Assembly: GCA_965223115.1 (NCBI GenBank)
Contig: OZ244982.1
Coordinates: forward strand, 2,356,001-2,420,000
Direction of reading: 5' to 3'
Source: CBDCUI01 sp965223115
Lineage (GTDB): Bacteria > Pseudomonadota > Gammaproteobacteria > UBA4575
DNA length: 64,000 bases
Part shown: positions 33,267 to 43,607 of the stretch, piece after piece
Layout of the letters: each line of letters starts with the position of its first letter
Numbering within the stretch: the stretch's first letter is position 1
Made by a program: the position numbers and the translations under genes
Notes under the pieces: model-generated
Told to the model about the DNA's origin: nothing
The model's database searches: none
Seen by the model: only the letters and a program-made list of their open reading frames with translations

Positions 33267-33346
33267 ATATTTTATTGTAATAGAATTATAAGTGTTTGAT
33301 TTGTAATAACAAATAACTTGGAGCGATTATTGCACTAAATATCAGC

Positions 33347-34492
33347 ATGACAATCGCTTTAAGTAATGCATATACAACGATTCCACCTGCAGCCGATGCC
33401 ATGGAACATAAAAAGATCATAGATAATTTAACAGTGGCAGTATTGCTACTGGATGAGGCACTTTGTATGAGCTATATCAACCCAGCAGCTGAAGAGTTGT
33501 TGGGCACAGGAATTCGACATGCTTTGCATCGCCCGTTTACAGATTTTATCCAGGATGTGGATGGTGATTTTATTGTTCATATAAAAGATTCCTTAAAAAC
33601 AGGGCATCCGATATCCGAGCGCGAAGTGTGTATCAAACGTTTGGGTGGTAATGAAATGACAATAAATTGTGCGATTACGCCCATGCTGGCAAAAGGGAAA
33701 GGTTCGGAATGTTTATTAGAAATAACTCAAGTAGATCATCTTCTGAGGATTACACGTGAAGAGCATTTACTATTTGAAAGTCATGCTACGCGCAATATGT
33801 TGCGTGGGCTCGCACATGAAATTAAAAATCCTTTAGGAGGCTTGCGTGGTGCTGCACAATTATTAGCAGGTGAACTCGATGATAAAAGCTTATGCGAATA
33901 TACGGATGTTGTAATTAGTGAAGCAGATCGTTTACGTAAACTTGTTGATCGCATGTTCGGACCAAACATTGCTCCCGTAAAAAAAGAAATTAATATTCAT
34001 GATGTTTTGGAACATATTCGCCATTTAGCCATTGCTGAAACTCCAAGCGGTATAAACTTTAACACCGATTATGATCCGAGTATTCCGCTGTTAAATGCGG
34101 ATCGTGATTTGTTGGTGCAAGCTATGTTGAACATAGTACGAAATGCGGTGCGTGCAGTTGACTCACATGGAGAAGTCACGCTAAGGACACGTGTGTTGCG
34201 CCAATATACTGTGGGAGATACACGACATCGATTAGTGGTACAGATAAGTATTATCGATAATGGTTCAGGCATATCAGAAGAGCTGCAACCTCAAGTCTTT
34301 TTTCCAATGGTTTCAGGTAATCCCAGTGGTACGGGTCTGGGGTTACCGATATCGCAAAATTTAATAAACCTTCATGGTGGTCTAATTGAATTTGACTCTG
34401 TACCTGGGCATACCGAATTTCGTGTGTTGCTTCCATTAAATGGCGCTGATCGTTTCACTGTAGAAAAACAAAAACAAGGTGTGAAACTATGA
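33347..34492 (+). CDS. glnL: Nitrogen regulation sensor kinase NtrB (GlnL)
   Basis: 381 residues: PAS domain (about 20-130, with ILLLDEALCMSYINPAAEELLG-like start), HisKA with phospho-acceptor His157 in GLAHEIKNPLGG, and an HATPase domain with N box (NIVRNAVRAV), DNGSGI and GTGLGLPISQNL. NtrB phosphorylates or dephosphorylates NtrC according to PII (GlnB) and so reports nitrogen status. No membrane segments, so cytoplasmic. Overlaps ntrC by ATGA. Ribosome-binding site weak. Confidence 0.96.
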   Translation: MTIALSNAYTTIPPAADAMEHKKIIDNLTVAVLLLDEALCMSYINPAAEELLGTGIRHALHRPFTDFIQDVDGDFIVHIKDSLKTGHPISEREVCIKRLGGNEMTINCAITPMLAKGKGSECLLEITQVDHLLRITREEHLLFESHATRNMLRGLAHEIKNPLGGLRGAAQLLAGELDDKSLCEYTDVVISEADRLRKLVDRMFGPNIAPVKKEINIHDVLEHIRHLAIAETPSGINFNTDYDPSIPLLNADRDLLVQAMLNIVRNAVRAVDSHGEVTLRTRVLRQYTVGDTRHRLVVQISIIDNGSGISEELQPQVFFPMVSGNPSGTGLGLPISQNLINLHGGLIEFDSVPGHTEFRVLLPLNGADRFTVEKQKQGVKL

Positions 34493-35895
34493 GACTAACA
34501 AACGTTTGGGTCATTGATGATGATCAAGCCATGCGCTGGGTATTAGAGCGCGCTTTTCAAAAAGCAGAAATTCCTGTTACGACATTTGAATCTGCATCTA
34601 TAGCCATGCGTGAGCTAGAACAAGAAACGCCATCAGCGATTCTTACAGATGTGCGTATGCCTGGTATGGATGGTTTTGAATTTTTAGATCGAATTAAATC
34701 TCATTATCCGGACTTACCTATTATTATCATGACAGCACATTCTGATTTGCAGAGTGCTGTGGGTGCTTATCAAAAAGGTGCTTTCGAATATTTACCAAAA
34801 CCATTTGATGTAGATGAAGCAGTTGAATTAACTAAACGCGCTTGTATGGCGGCAAAAGAAGAACCTGCAAAAGTGGGATCAGAAGTTACGGCTGCTGAAG
34901 GGTTGCCAAAAATAATTGGTGAATCTCCTGCCATGCAAGAAGTTTTCCGGGCTATAGGCAGGTTATCAAACTCGAATATCACGGTACTTATTAATGGTGC
35001 TTCTGGAACAGGTAAAGAATTGGTTGCACATGCTTTACACGAGCATAGTCCACGTGCACAAGGACCATTTATTGCATTAAATATGGCTGCAATACCAAGA
35101 GACTTATTGGAATCAGAGTTATTTGGTCATGAAAAAGGAGCATTCACGGGTGCACAAACATTACGTAAAGGACGTTTCGAGCAAGCACATTCAGGAACGT
35201 TATTTTTAGACGAAATTGGCGATATGCCTGCAGACCTGCAAACACGGTTGTTACGTGTATTATCTGATGGCCATTTTTATCGCGTTGGTGGGCATGAACC
35301 CATTAAAGCTGATGTTCGAATAATCGCTGCTACGCATCAAAACTTAGAAGCACGAGTAAGAAATAATGAATTTCGTGAAGATTTATTTCATCGCTTGAAT
35401 GTAATTCGTATCCATCTTCCCACATTAAGTGAACGTAAAGAAGATATTCCAATATTGTTAAAACATTTTATGCAAAGTTCAGCATTGGAATTAGCTACAG
35501 AGCCAAAAAAACTTAGCGATGAAGTGCTTGAATATCTAGGTGCTTTAAAGTGGCCAGGCAATATACGCCAACTAGAAAATGTATGTCGCTGGCTAACGGT
35601 CATGGCTTCTACTAATGAAATTCGTATGCAAGACTTGCCTGCAGAAATGCTTAAAGACGAAATGTCTGTTGAAGAAACAGCTGATTGGCAAAGCTTGCTA
35701 AGTGAGTGGGCTGATCGAGAACTATCAAAAGGAGAAACAGCCATACTTGATCATGCCACGCCATTGTTCGAAGCTGTTATGATTAAAGCTGCGATGCGCA
35801 AAACAGGCGGTAAGAGACAAGAAGCAGCCAAGCTTTTAGGTTGGGGAAGAAATACGTTAACCAGAAAAATTCAAGAACTGGGATTGTTTCAATAA
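34489..35895 (+). CDS. glnG: Nitrogen regulation response regulator NtrC (GlnG)
   Basis: 468 residues. Receiver domain with phospho-acceptor Asp54 (ILTDVRMPG), AAA+ sigma-54 interaction domain with Walker A GASGTGKE, the GAFTGA loop in HEKGAFTGAQ, Walker B LFLDEIGDMP and the sensor region WPGNIRQLEN, then a Fis-type helix-turn-helix (KRQEAAKLLGWGRNTLTRKI). It activates sigma-54 promoters such as the glnA promoter upstream. Three matching DNA sites in the window agree with its presence. Confidence 0.97.
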   Translation: MRLTNVWVIDDDQAMRWVLERAFQKAEIPVTTFESASIAMRELEQETPSAILTDVRMPGMDGFEFLDRIKSHYPDLPIIIMTAHSDLQSAVGAYQKGAFEYLPKPFDVDEAVELTKRACMAAKEEPAKVGSEVTAAEGLPKIIGESPAMQEVFRAIGRLSNSNITVLINGASGTGKELVAHALHEHSPRAQGPFIALNMAAIPRDLLESELFGHEKGAFTGAQTLRKGRFEQAHSGTLFLDEIGDMPADLQTRLLRVLSDGHFYRVGGHEPIKADVRIIAATHQNLEARVRNNEFREDLFHRLNVIRIHLPTLSERKEDIPILLKHFMQSSALELATEPKKLSDEVLEYLGALKWPGNIRQLENVCRWLTVMASTNEIRMQDLPAEMLKDEMSVEETADWQSLLSEWADRELSKGETAILDHATPLFEAVMIKAAMRKTGGKRQEAAKLLGWGRNTLTRKIQELGLFQ

Positions 35896-36105
35896 AGTTT
35901 TATAAAGTTAAAAAATATTCTCTTTAAAAAGTTAATGTGTTAAATAAACATACCTAGCTAAATGATTGAGATGATTTAATTGATTAGCCAAGCATAAAAT
36001 TAAGTTGTGGTCAGAGAAAAAATTAATGATTGACGTTTCTAGCTAAGTTCATAATACTAATGTAAATAACAAATACTTACATTGCAGTAACAACTTGGGG
36101 GACAC

Positions 36106-38730
36106 ATGACAGGTTGGTTGAGTGGGCGTGCCTATACACATCTTTTTTTATTTTTAACATTAACTTTATTCACACCAACTCTATTTGCCACAGAAGCCCT
36201 GTGGATAGCAGAGTCTGAAGGTGCATTAAAACTTGCTGCAGAAGATGGCAGTGTTCTGCAAGAAATTACTGTACCAGGTGGCATCGACAGTATTGCTATT
36301 CACCCATCAAGCAAAAACATCTGGGTCTATAAAGCAAAAACCATCATGGCATTTGCACCAGATGGAACCCAATTTGTAAATGTAAACCATCCAACGCTAA
36401 AAGATGGGCAACCCGAAGACATGCAAGTGGATGACAATGGGGTTTGGATTGCCTTGCGCAAACGTATTCATAAATTCGACCTACAAGGCCAACTCTTACT
36501 AACTATAAATGAAGGAACTAAAGTTAGAGCTGCAAGCTTAGACCGTACGCGTTCGAACATCTGGTCATTAACCAAAGACAAAATCTCTGCATATGATTCA
36601 AGTGGAACAAATCTATTTGATATCCAGGCGGGGACTGAAAACTTTCACGAACTGGTTTACGATCCAGATTTAGATGAAATCTGGGTATCTGTAAACGAAA
36701 ACTTGCTTCGTCGTTATGACACAAGTGGTACTCAAACCACAGAATTTGATGTAGGCATCGGTGATTTTCGCCAAGACATCCACCCCGATGGTAACGGAGG
36801 TGTGTGGGGTCGAACCAATTTAAAAATTAGTTATATCGATGCTCAAGGAAATCTAATCTTCAACTTTAGACCCTTTGATGGTTACACAAATTTCACCACA
36901 ACCACAAGTATTGCAAATAACGAAGATCAAACGATGTGGGTGGCTAATGACACCACCTTAAAACAATACGATACCACTGGAGCTGAACTCAATACATTAG
37001 TTCCAGATTTGGGGGATGGAATCATTCGTAATATCTTTCACATGGATATTGAAATGGATGCAGGTGGAACAAGAAATGCACCATCTATTCAAATCACAGC
37101 ACCCCAAGAGGGTTCACTTGTAAATACAAGCTCACCAAATATTGAATTGAGTTTTACTGACAACGGAAGTGGAGTAGATGTCAATTCTGTAGAGATTCAA
37201 GTCAACGGATCTACTATTGCAACAACCTGTACAGGCGATGCTACCACAGCAACCTGCACCCCAAACAATCCTATTGCAGATGGTCAAGTTATGCTTGGTG
37301 CAACGGTTGCAGATACGAGTGGAAATAATGTATCGGATCCTGACCAAGTTACCTTCACGATTGATACAATTGCACCCGTAATTACTTTTACAAGCCCAGC
37401 TGATAATAGTTTTACCAATGATGCTAATTTAACTGTTGATGGGCAAGTAAGTGAGAATGTTCAATCATTAACCGTTAATGGTGTGAATGTAATCCCTGAT
37501 GCATCAAATAATTTTTCATCTGTAGTCACACTCACCGAAGGCAACAATATCATTACGGTAGTTGCTACTGATTTGGCAAATAACCAAACTACTGAATCAC
37601 GCACGGTAACTTTGGTGGTAGATACTACAATTCCTACAATACCTTATACCCCATCGATTTATATTAATGGGCCTGTCAATGGTATTGTGACAATTATTGG
37701 TTCAAGTGGAAGTGTAGACCCAAACATTTCTGTAATTCTTACGAATGAAAGAACTGGAGAAACAACTACAGTAAGCTCGGATGAGAATGGTGCCTTCCAA
37801 GCAGATTTATCCGGAGTAGTTGGGGATACATATATAATACAAACTGAAAATACATCAGGTGCGAATAGTGCGCAACAGACCATAACGGTAGGCGATCCGA
37901 TTAGCGTGACGATAACAAGCCCATCTGATGGTCAATCATTAGTGACAGACAAAATACTTGTTACAGGCGCCTTAGAAGGAGATTTAAATACGGGTGTTTC
38001 TGTTAATGGAATTACTGCTGTAATAGACAGAACAAATGGAGTTACTCAATACACTGCACTTGTTCCATTGGCATCAGGTACAAACACGATTACAGCGATT
38101 GCAGCCAATCAGAATAACCAAATAGGGAATAGTTCGATTACGGTAACGAGTAGTTCCACACCATTGTTCAGAGTAGCAGTGAGTGATACAAGTGGCATAG
38201 CGCCGTTCGATGTAGAGTATTCTATTTCTCAAGTTGGCGATGAAGAAATACAACAAATAACAGTTGATTATGATGGAGACGGCACAATCGATTTATCTAC
38301 CACAGATACTCTAATAGAGAATACATTTAGTGATGTCGGCCTATTTTTTACAGAGGTTACTGTCGTATCAGATAATGGTTCCGTATTTACTCAAAACATT
38401 CCAATTAAAATTGAAACAGAAGCTGAAATAGATCAAATTATCCAACCGTTGTGGCAAGATTTTAAAACAAGTTTGAGCAGCTCTAATGTAAATCAGGCAG
38501 TAAACTTGTTTGCAGCAGATTCTCAGCAAAAATATCAAAATATCTTTGAGGCATTAGGAAGTGAACTGCCAAACGTGGTTTCATCTTTTTCTGATTTACA
38601 AAAAGGAGGTTTTACATCCAGTGGAATTGCTGAGTACGCTATTAACAGAACTATCAATGGCACTGATTACATCTTTTTAGTTTATTTTATCAAGGATGAT
38701 TTAGGTGTTTGGCGCATTTATTCAATGTGA
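36106..38730 (+). CDS. Large exported protein: beta-propeller, Ig-like repeats, PKD and NTF2-like domains
   Basis: 874 residues; GGGGG before the ATG. Signal peptide 1-29 (cleavage after LFA). Residues about 30-320 are repeated blades like an NHL or YVTN propeller (ALWIAESEGALKLAAEDGSV; IWVYKAKTIMAFAPDG; EIWVSVNENLLRRYD). Then Ig-like repeats (about 333-420, 421-505, 510-600 and 601-695) with 'ITSPSDGQSLVTDKILVTG' and 'TFTIDTIAPVITFTSPADN' openings. A PKD domain follows (about 700-775: GIAPFDVEYS, VDYDGDGTIDL with calcium-type aspartates). The C terminus (about 775-874) looks NTF2/SnoaL-like. No anchor or sorting signal seen. First of three genes for exported proteins; function unknown, probably extracellular recognition. 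Confidence 0.75.
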   Translation: MTGWLSGRAYTHLFLFLTLTLFTPTLFATEALWIAESEGALKLAAEDGSVLQEITVPGGIDSIAIHPSSKNIWVYKAKTIMAFAPDGTQFVNVNHPTLKDGQPEDMQVDDNGVWIALRKRIHKFDLQGQLLLTINEGTKVRAASLDRTRSNIWSLTKDKISAYDSSGTNLFDIQAGTENFHELVYDPDLDEIWVSVNENLLRRYDTSGTQTTEFDVGIGDFRQDIHPDGNGGVWGRTNLKISYIDAQGNLIFNFRPFDGYTNFTTTTSIANNEDQTMWVANDTTLKQYDTTGAELNTLVPDLGDGIIRNIFHMDIEMDAGGTRNAPSIQITAPQEGSLVNTSSPNIELSFTDNGSGVDVNSVEIQVNGSTIATTCTGDATTATCTPNNPIADGQVMLGATVADTSGNNVSDPDQVTFTIDTIAPVITFTSPADNSFTNDANLTVDGQVSENVQSLTVNGVNVIPDASNNFSSVVTLTEGNNIITVVATDLANNQTTESRTVTLVVDTTIPTIPYTPSIYINGPVNGIVTIIGSSGSVDPNISVILTNERTGETTTVSSDENGAFQADLSGVVGDTYIIQTENTSGANSAQQTITVGDPISVTITSPSDGQSLVTDKILVTGALEGDLNTGVSVNGITAVIDRTNGVTQYTALVPLASGTNTITAIAANQNNQIGNSSITVTSSSTPLFRVAVSDTSGIAPFDVEYSISQVGDEEIQQITVDYDGDGTIDLSTTDTLIENTFSDVGLFFTEVTVVSDNGSVFTQNIPIKIETEAEIDQIIQPLWQDFKTSLSSSNVNQAVNLFAADSQQKYQNIFEALGSELPNVVSSFSDLQKGGFTSSGIAEYAINRTINGTDYIFLVYFIKDDLGVWRIYSM

Positions 38731-38771
38731 TAAAGAAATTTTGAGGCCATATTTAAGTTAACTATAAATCC

Positions 38772-39404
38772 ATGAAATATAAAAAAAGAATCATCATCAT
38801 TTTAATTTTTGTGTTTGGTTTTTTGTGGAATCCCACACACTACTACGCGAATGCGATTGAGGGAAAAATTCTTGATGAAGAAACGAAACAACCAATTTCA
38901 GGAGTGCATATATTGGCTGCTTGGGACCAGAGTAATTGGTTGCCTCCATTTGGAGCTGATGCTAAAGCGCCATTTTTAGTTAAAGAAGCAGTCACCGATC
39001 AACAAGGGAACTATAAAATTGATGGTTGGTGGAAGTTTCGGATCCCGCTTGGATATAGAATGATCTATTCAGGTCCGACACTCATGTACTTCAAATACGG
39101 TTACAGTTTTCGATATGAACATAATGAAAGCGAACCGTATGGACTGAACGAAGTAAAAATATTTGGTTGGCAGAGAAACAGCCAGTGGGACGGTGAAACG
39201 ATCACCTTGGAAGAATTACAAACCGAGGACGCCTCTATAGAAGCACTGTTAAGAGTATTCAGTGAAATATCTAGTTTATATTGGAGAAGTGGTTGTCATG
39301 ATGTTAGACCGTATGCACCTAGGATCATGTCGATGCTCGATACCTATCGTGAAAAATATCAAGGCACTGAGCCAGAGTTAAAGTGGTATACGTGTCACCG
39401 GTAA
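38772..39404 (+). CDS. Exported carboxypeptidase regulatory-like domain protein
   Basis: 210 residues with an N-terminal signal or anchor helix (about 6-22). From residue 29 a CarboxypepD_reg-type beta sandwich: AIEGKILDEETKQPISGVHILAAWDQ, then AVTDQQGNYKIDGWWKF and YFKYGYSFRYEHNE. The C-terminal third is helical with two cysteines (RSGCHDVRPY and WYTCHR). Such domains often act in surface assembly or ligand binding. It sits 41 bases after the propeller protein and 44 before the next large gene, so all three are presumably co-expressed. Confidence 0.72.
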   Translation: MKYKKRIIIILIFVFGFLWNPTHYYANAIEGKILDEETKQPISGVHILAAWDQSNWLPPFGADAKAPFLVKEAVTDQQGNYKIDGWWKFRIPLGYRMIYSGPTLMYFKYGYSFRYEHNESEPYGLNEVKIFGWQRNSQWDGETITLEELQTEDASIEALLRVFSEISSLYWRSGCHDVRPYAPRIMSMLDTYREKYQGTEPELKWYTCHR

Positions 39405-39448
39405 ATGCATGTGACAAGTAAATAAAAAGTAAAGGGGAAAAGGGGACA

Positions 39449-42400
39449 ATGAAAATCAAGCACCATACCATCATGGTTTTATTAATTGCCGTTGCTTCAA
39501 AAATAGTTGTTGCATACGAAGTGCAGACACATGAAGAAATAACCGATAATGCATTTGCTAATATCGAATTTTTTGCCAATGCAGACCGTATGAAAGAAAT
39601 AGGGATTACGGATATAAGCGAAAAAAGATATATGAATTCTGATGGGGATAGGCAAAATATACGTGAGGTAATTAAATTTGGGTCGAATTTTGAAGATGAA
39701 ATATTCAGCCCTTCAAACTTGACTGCGCTACGGTTTTTAAATCACTTTTATGATCCACAGCAGAATGGCAAACGAGGAGAGTTTCTAAACTTTGAATCCG
39801 ATCCTTCTCCGGATTGGATCCTAGAAGATATTGGCGATTCACCCGAACAACGATTTTCATATAAAGATGCGACCGAGAATCTTTATAACGCCTTCACTGA
39901 ACCTGTTGAAATAGACCGGAATGATGCATTTTCAAAGGTGTTCCAAACCATGGGCCATCTTATGCACCACATGCAGGACATGGCACAACCAGAACATGTC
40001 AGAGATGATATTCATCCTTCAAAAGATCTTCTGTTTCCAAGATTAACAGGAGAATTCAGTCTCTATGAAGTAATGACAAATGATGAAAGAAATAGCTTAC
40101 CATTTAACAACTACAATAAAATAGATATTACATATTTTAATAGTCCAAGAGAGTTATGGGATCAAAACGGAATTTCAAATCAAACCTTTGATGCGGGTAT
40201 TGCCGAATACACTAGTTTCAATTTTATTAGTAAAGATACTAATTTAAGACTTAATTCGGGAGTTATCGAAACAGATGGTGTACATGCTTTCCCAGAAGCA
40301 AATGGATTTACAGAACGCCTTCAGAACGTACAGGGAACGCCGTCATGTGATCCTCGTATTGATCCATCATGTGGCGATGGGGATGGCGGCTCAGGAGATG
40401 GTGGAGGGAATTCTATTTGTAGTTTGTCTTCCGTGCCATCAGATCTTGAAGGCAATATCATTTATTACAGTAATGAAGCAACTGATAAATATCTAGCACT
40501 AATCAACTCGGTTGATATAACACAAACGAATAGTTTTGCAACGGCAAGGAACATATTTTCATTTGATATAGAAGATAGACAATCAATACCGGGAGGTATG
40601 ACTGTACAACTTGATCAATTTACAATTGACCGCAACACAATTCAGTGTGCGCAACAATTTTTAATTCCACGCGCAACTGCTTATAGCACAGCGATAGTGG
40701 ATTACTTTTTTAGAGGACGTTTGCAACTTGTAGATAGAAAAATCATCGGTGATAAAATTGAGATCACAATAAAAAATATATCGGAACCTGATAATGCACA
40801 AAATCCAGGATTCTCACTTTCAGAAAGTTTTGATTCTAGCCAAGTGGAGTTTGAGGTTTATTATGAAAGTACTGACAATAATCAAAGAAAGAAAGCTGTT
40901 GTAACTGGTGGGGATTTATCTAGTGTAATTGATATTGATGATACTCATACACTTACAATAGATATACCGGATGATTTGGATACATCTATCCCTGATGCCT
41001 TTGTATTGGTATTTAAGGGTACAATAGGAGAGCAACAATCGGATCAATCACCTGCTAACGAAGGCGTGATCGGTCTAGTCTTTGATGTGCCTCTAGGTAG
41101 TTTTATCGTTACACCAGATTACGCACCTGATGATGGTTTGTCAGTAGCCGGTGAGTCACGCGCAATTTATAAAACACAAGGAGAATGGAAATTATCGCAA
41201 CGCTTAGATATAGAAGCCGGAAATGTAGATTGGAAAGGTAATAATCCTGGTGATGTGTTGACTTGGGATGGTCCTGCATCTAGATCCTTTTTTGGTTTCG
41301 GTGATAGTGGTTCACCAAGAATATACTATCACGGCGATGTTTTAAGTAATGCTCCTGCATTTGTTCTTGGGGCATCAATTAGATATGACAGTACAGGACA
41401 AAAGATTTTGAATGCTGTAACCGGCACATTTGGCACATTAAGCGTGTACAGCCGACCATTCTTAATTAATTATGAGAACGACGGTCTGTTTAATGAATTT
41501 TCAAATCCTAACGGCTGGAAATTATTAGATACTATATCCATAGCAAATACAGGTGCACCGTCAACACCGTTTTTCTTCAATGGTTCAGGTACAGAAGGAC
41601 AATCAATATTTAGGAAAGGTCAAAATCTATTTGGAGTTAGAGTTAAATTAAATATCAATGGAGAGAGCGTGACAAAAAGTGAATTTGATGCAGTAGGAAG
41701 CTGGACTGTAAATTCTGAAGGCACACAGACTGAAAGTGTTGGAGGCACACTTTGTGAAGGAACTGAAGCTGTATGTGTCCAAGAAGGGAATTGTCCTTCA
41801 GACCCTGCTAATACTCCACCACATTGTATACTGAATGAAACTTTAACCAGTTATAATTTTTCAGCAGATCGTGTAGATACAGAAGTTACTACTGTAATTA
41901 ATAATACGGTAATTTGTGCTGACTATATTGGCGATCAGGAAGTGTTATGTGAATTAACATACGATAGTACTAGAAATTCAGCTACAAGTTCGAGTGGTAG
42001 TTCTGAAGGTAGAATTGAATCTCCGTTGTGTGGAGGAAGTACAACTTCTGAATCATCTTCCACTACTACTGGTACAGATTCTGATGTTCAAACCAGTGAG
42101 TTTAGGGAGATTAAAATTGGCAATCTCAGATTGCCATATAGTGGAAGCAACTCAGATTTGAGCGAAAATATAGATATAGAAGTAACTGAAACCAATGGAG
42201 TTGTAACAAGAACAGAATCTGGAAATTTCTCTCGAAGTTCTGAAGCCATTCTCGAAAATCGTACTCGATATTATTATATCGATGCACGTAATAATATTGC
42301 CGCATATGAAATAAAAAACAAAATTGAAGACCACGGTTCTGGAATATCACTACCACAATTACAAGGTACTCAAACAATTACACTTAAAGATACTTTTATA

Positions 42401-42817
42401 GTGAATGTGAACGGAAATGAAACAGTAATTTATGAAGAAAGCGAAACTACACCAACTCCTATACAAAATTTCTTTAGTAGAATAAAGAAAAGCATTGATT
42501 GTGGTGATGAAATTACAGGTACAATTTCAAATGAATTTCAATTTACCGATCAAGATAGAGATTTTTCGCTCTTAAGGCATCCCCAAGCCAGTATTGTCGA
42601 CTCTTTTTCATTCTCAGTTAGTTCGTCAGATGATATATTAATTTCACTGATAAAGTGGAAGCCAATTGAGCCCAGTTATGATTCTCCGCTTAATGATTGG
42701 GATATTCCCTATGAAGATACTGGAACATTTAATATGTTTACAGGAGGGGACTTAACTTCAATAGTTCCTACTGGTACAACTGGTTCAAGATACAGTCCAA
42801 GTAAAGTAATTCAATAG
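39449..42817 (+). CDS. Giant exported protein with N-terminal zinc phospholipase C/P1-nuclease-like domain
   Basis: 1122 residues; AGGGGAC before the ATG; signal peptide cut after VVA. N-terminal domain (about 25-290): mature start YEVQTHEEITDNAF, RFLNHFYDPQQNG, and the metal-binding MGHLMHHMQDMAQPEHVRDD, matching the G-x3-H-x3-D-x3-P-x-H pattern of zinc phospholipase C and S1/P1 nucleases. A low-complexity Gly/Asp linker with three cysteines follows (about 294-325), then some 800 residues of beta-rich, Asp/Ser/Thr-rich sequence with further cysteines. Reaction not known: lipase, phosphatase and nuclease activities are all possible, or none. Confidence 0.72.
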   Translation: MKIKHHTIMVLLIAVASKIVVAYEVQTHEEITDNAFANIEFFANADRMKEIGITDISEKRYMNSDGDRQNIREVIKFGSNFEDEIFSPSNLTALRFLNHFYDPQQNGKRGEFLNFESDPSPDWILEDIGDSPEQRFSYKDATENLYNAFTEPVEIDRNDAFSKVFQTMGHLMHHMQDMAQPEHVRDDIHPSKDLLFPRLTGEFSLYEVMTNDERNSLPFNNYNKIDITYFNSPRELWDQNGISNQTFDAGIAEYTSFNFISKDTNLRLNSGVIETDGVHAFPEANGFTERLQNVQGTPSCDPRIDPSCGDGDGGSGDGGGNSICSLSSVPSDLEGNIIYYSNEATDKYLALINSVDITQTNSFATARNIFSFDIEDRQSIPGGMTVQLDQFTIDRNTIQCAQQFLIPRATAYSTAIVDYFFRGRLQLVDRKIIGDKIEITIKNISEPDNAQNPGFSLSESFDSSQVEFEVYYESTDNNQRKKAVVTGGDLSSVIDIDDTHTLTIDIPDDLDTSIPDAFVLVFKGTIGEQQSDQSPANEGVIGLVFDVPLGSFIVTPDYAPDDGLSVAGESRAIYKTQGEWKLSQRLDIEAGNVDWKGNNPGDVLTWDGPASRSFFGFGDSGSPRIYYHGDVLSNAPAFVLGASIRYDSTGQKILNAVTGTFGTLSVYSRPFLINYENDGLFNEFSNPNGWKLLDTISIANTGAPSTPFFFNGSGTEGQSIFRKGQNLFGVRVKLNINGESVTKSEFDAVGSWTVNSEGTQTESVGGTLCEGTEAVCVQEGNCPSDPANTPPHCILNETLTSYNFSADRVDTEVTTVINNTVICADYIGDQEVLCELTYDSTRNSATSSSGSSEGRIESPLCGGSTTSESSSTTTGTDSDVQTSEFREIKIGNLRLPYSGSNSDLSENIDIEVTETNGVVTRTESGNFSRSSEAILENRTRYYYIDARNNIAAYEIKNKIEDHGSGISLPQLQGTQTITLKDTFIVNVNGNETVIYEESETTPTPIQNFFSRIKKSIDCGDEITGTISNEFQFTDQDRDFSLLRHPQASIVDSFSFSVSSSDDILISLIKWKPIEPSYDSPLNDWDIPYEDTGTFNMFTGGDLTSIVPTGTTGSRYSPSKVIQ

Positions 42818-42838
42818 TACGAAATAGAGGCAGAAATG

Positions 42839-42865
42839 AAAAAAAGAGGTTAGAACGCTTTTTTT
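42839..42865. terminator. Possible bidirectional terminator between convergent genes
   Basis: AAAAAAAG...CTTTTTTT forms an 8-bp A/T-rich stem with an 11-base loop, between the giant exported protein and the convergent GDSL gene. T-rich tails exist on both strands, but the stem is weak. Confidence 0.35.
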
Positions 42866-42870
42866 AGTTA

Positions 42871-43575
42871 CTATAGCCCAAACTTTGGCAAAATAATCTG
42901 CAGATATAAATCTGCAATTTTTTGATGGCCGTCGTTGTTAGGATGAAAACCATCTTTTTTACTAACTAACATATCTCCCGGTTGTGCCTTGAAGAAGTCT
43001 ACTATAGGGAGTTTATATTTTTGTGCTTGTCTTGTTATAGCTTGGTTAAATGCAGTAACACGTTCAGCCGTAACATGTTTATCAGGATCTTCTCTAAAAC
43101 GTTTTATTTGAGTTAAGTCAGGAAGATTCATAATCACAATAAATGCATTACTTGCACTGCGTAAGCGCGCCAGCATACTTTCTAGGTCTTCTTCAAATTC
43201 TCCGACGTCATTGCCGCCAATTAAATCATTGGCACCAGTCCAGATTGTTACAAGATCTATTTCTGTATCACGTTTTAAAGCTAATTTGGCAGATTTCTTA
43301 ATCGCGGGAATATCAGCAGTAGGAATACCTAAGTTTAGCAAATTGACTTTTCTGCCACGATCTTCAAATCCGTCTTTAATGCGGTACACATACCCTCTAG
43401 TGATGGGGCTGGCTCCAATACCGAAGGCGTCGCTCGCACCTAGAGCAACATAGTTAACGGCAGGCAAATCGTTTGCAGGCCCTTTTTTTATATCATTGTC
43501 GTCTGATGAGCTGGCACATGCCGTTATCAGAAAAATCGAAAATAGTGAAATTATTATTAGGCTAAGTTTTTTCAT
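42871..43575 (-). CDS. SGNH/GDSL-family lipoprotein hydrolase
   Basis: 234 residues from the ATG at 43575, chosen because MKKLSLIII...LITAC is a standard lipoprotein signal with Cys20 as the lipidated residue; a GTG at 43611 overlapping the pyrD stop (GTGA) is the alternative. SGNH blocks: block I VALGASDAFG (Ser nucleophile, GAS in place of GDS), block II Gly in NLGIPTADI, block III GANDL, block V DGFHPNNDGH with the catalytic Asp/His. Probably an esterase or acylhydrolase anchored to the outer membrane. Downstream of pyrD on the same strand. Confidence 0.87.
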   Translation of the reverse strand: MKKLSLIIISLFSIFLITACASSSDDNDIKKGPANDLPAVNYVALGASDAFGIGASPITRGYVYRIKDGFEDRGRKVNLLNLGIPTADIPAIKKSAKLALKRDTEIDLVTIWTGANDLIGGNDVGEFEEDLESMLARLRSASNAFIVIMNLPDLTQIKRFREDPDKHVTAERVTAFNQAITRQAQKYKLPIVDFFKAQPGDMLVSKKDGFHPNNDGHQKIADLYLQIILPKFGL

Positions 43576-43607
43576 ATTTGTAGACGTACGCATAAGTAAA
43601 CAAATTT

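Noticed and set aside
39449..42817. Polymorphic toxin or contact-dependent inhibition protein
   Set aside because: It is large and exported, but there is no two-partner secretion gene, no pretoxin motif, no C-terminal toxin module that I can recognise and no immunity-like small gene after it.
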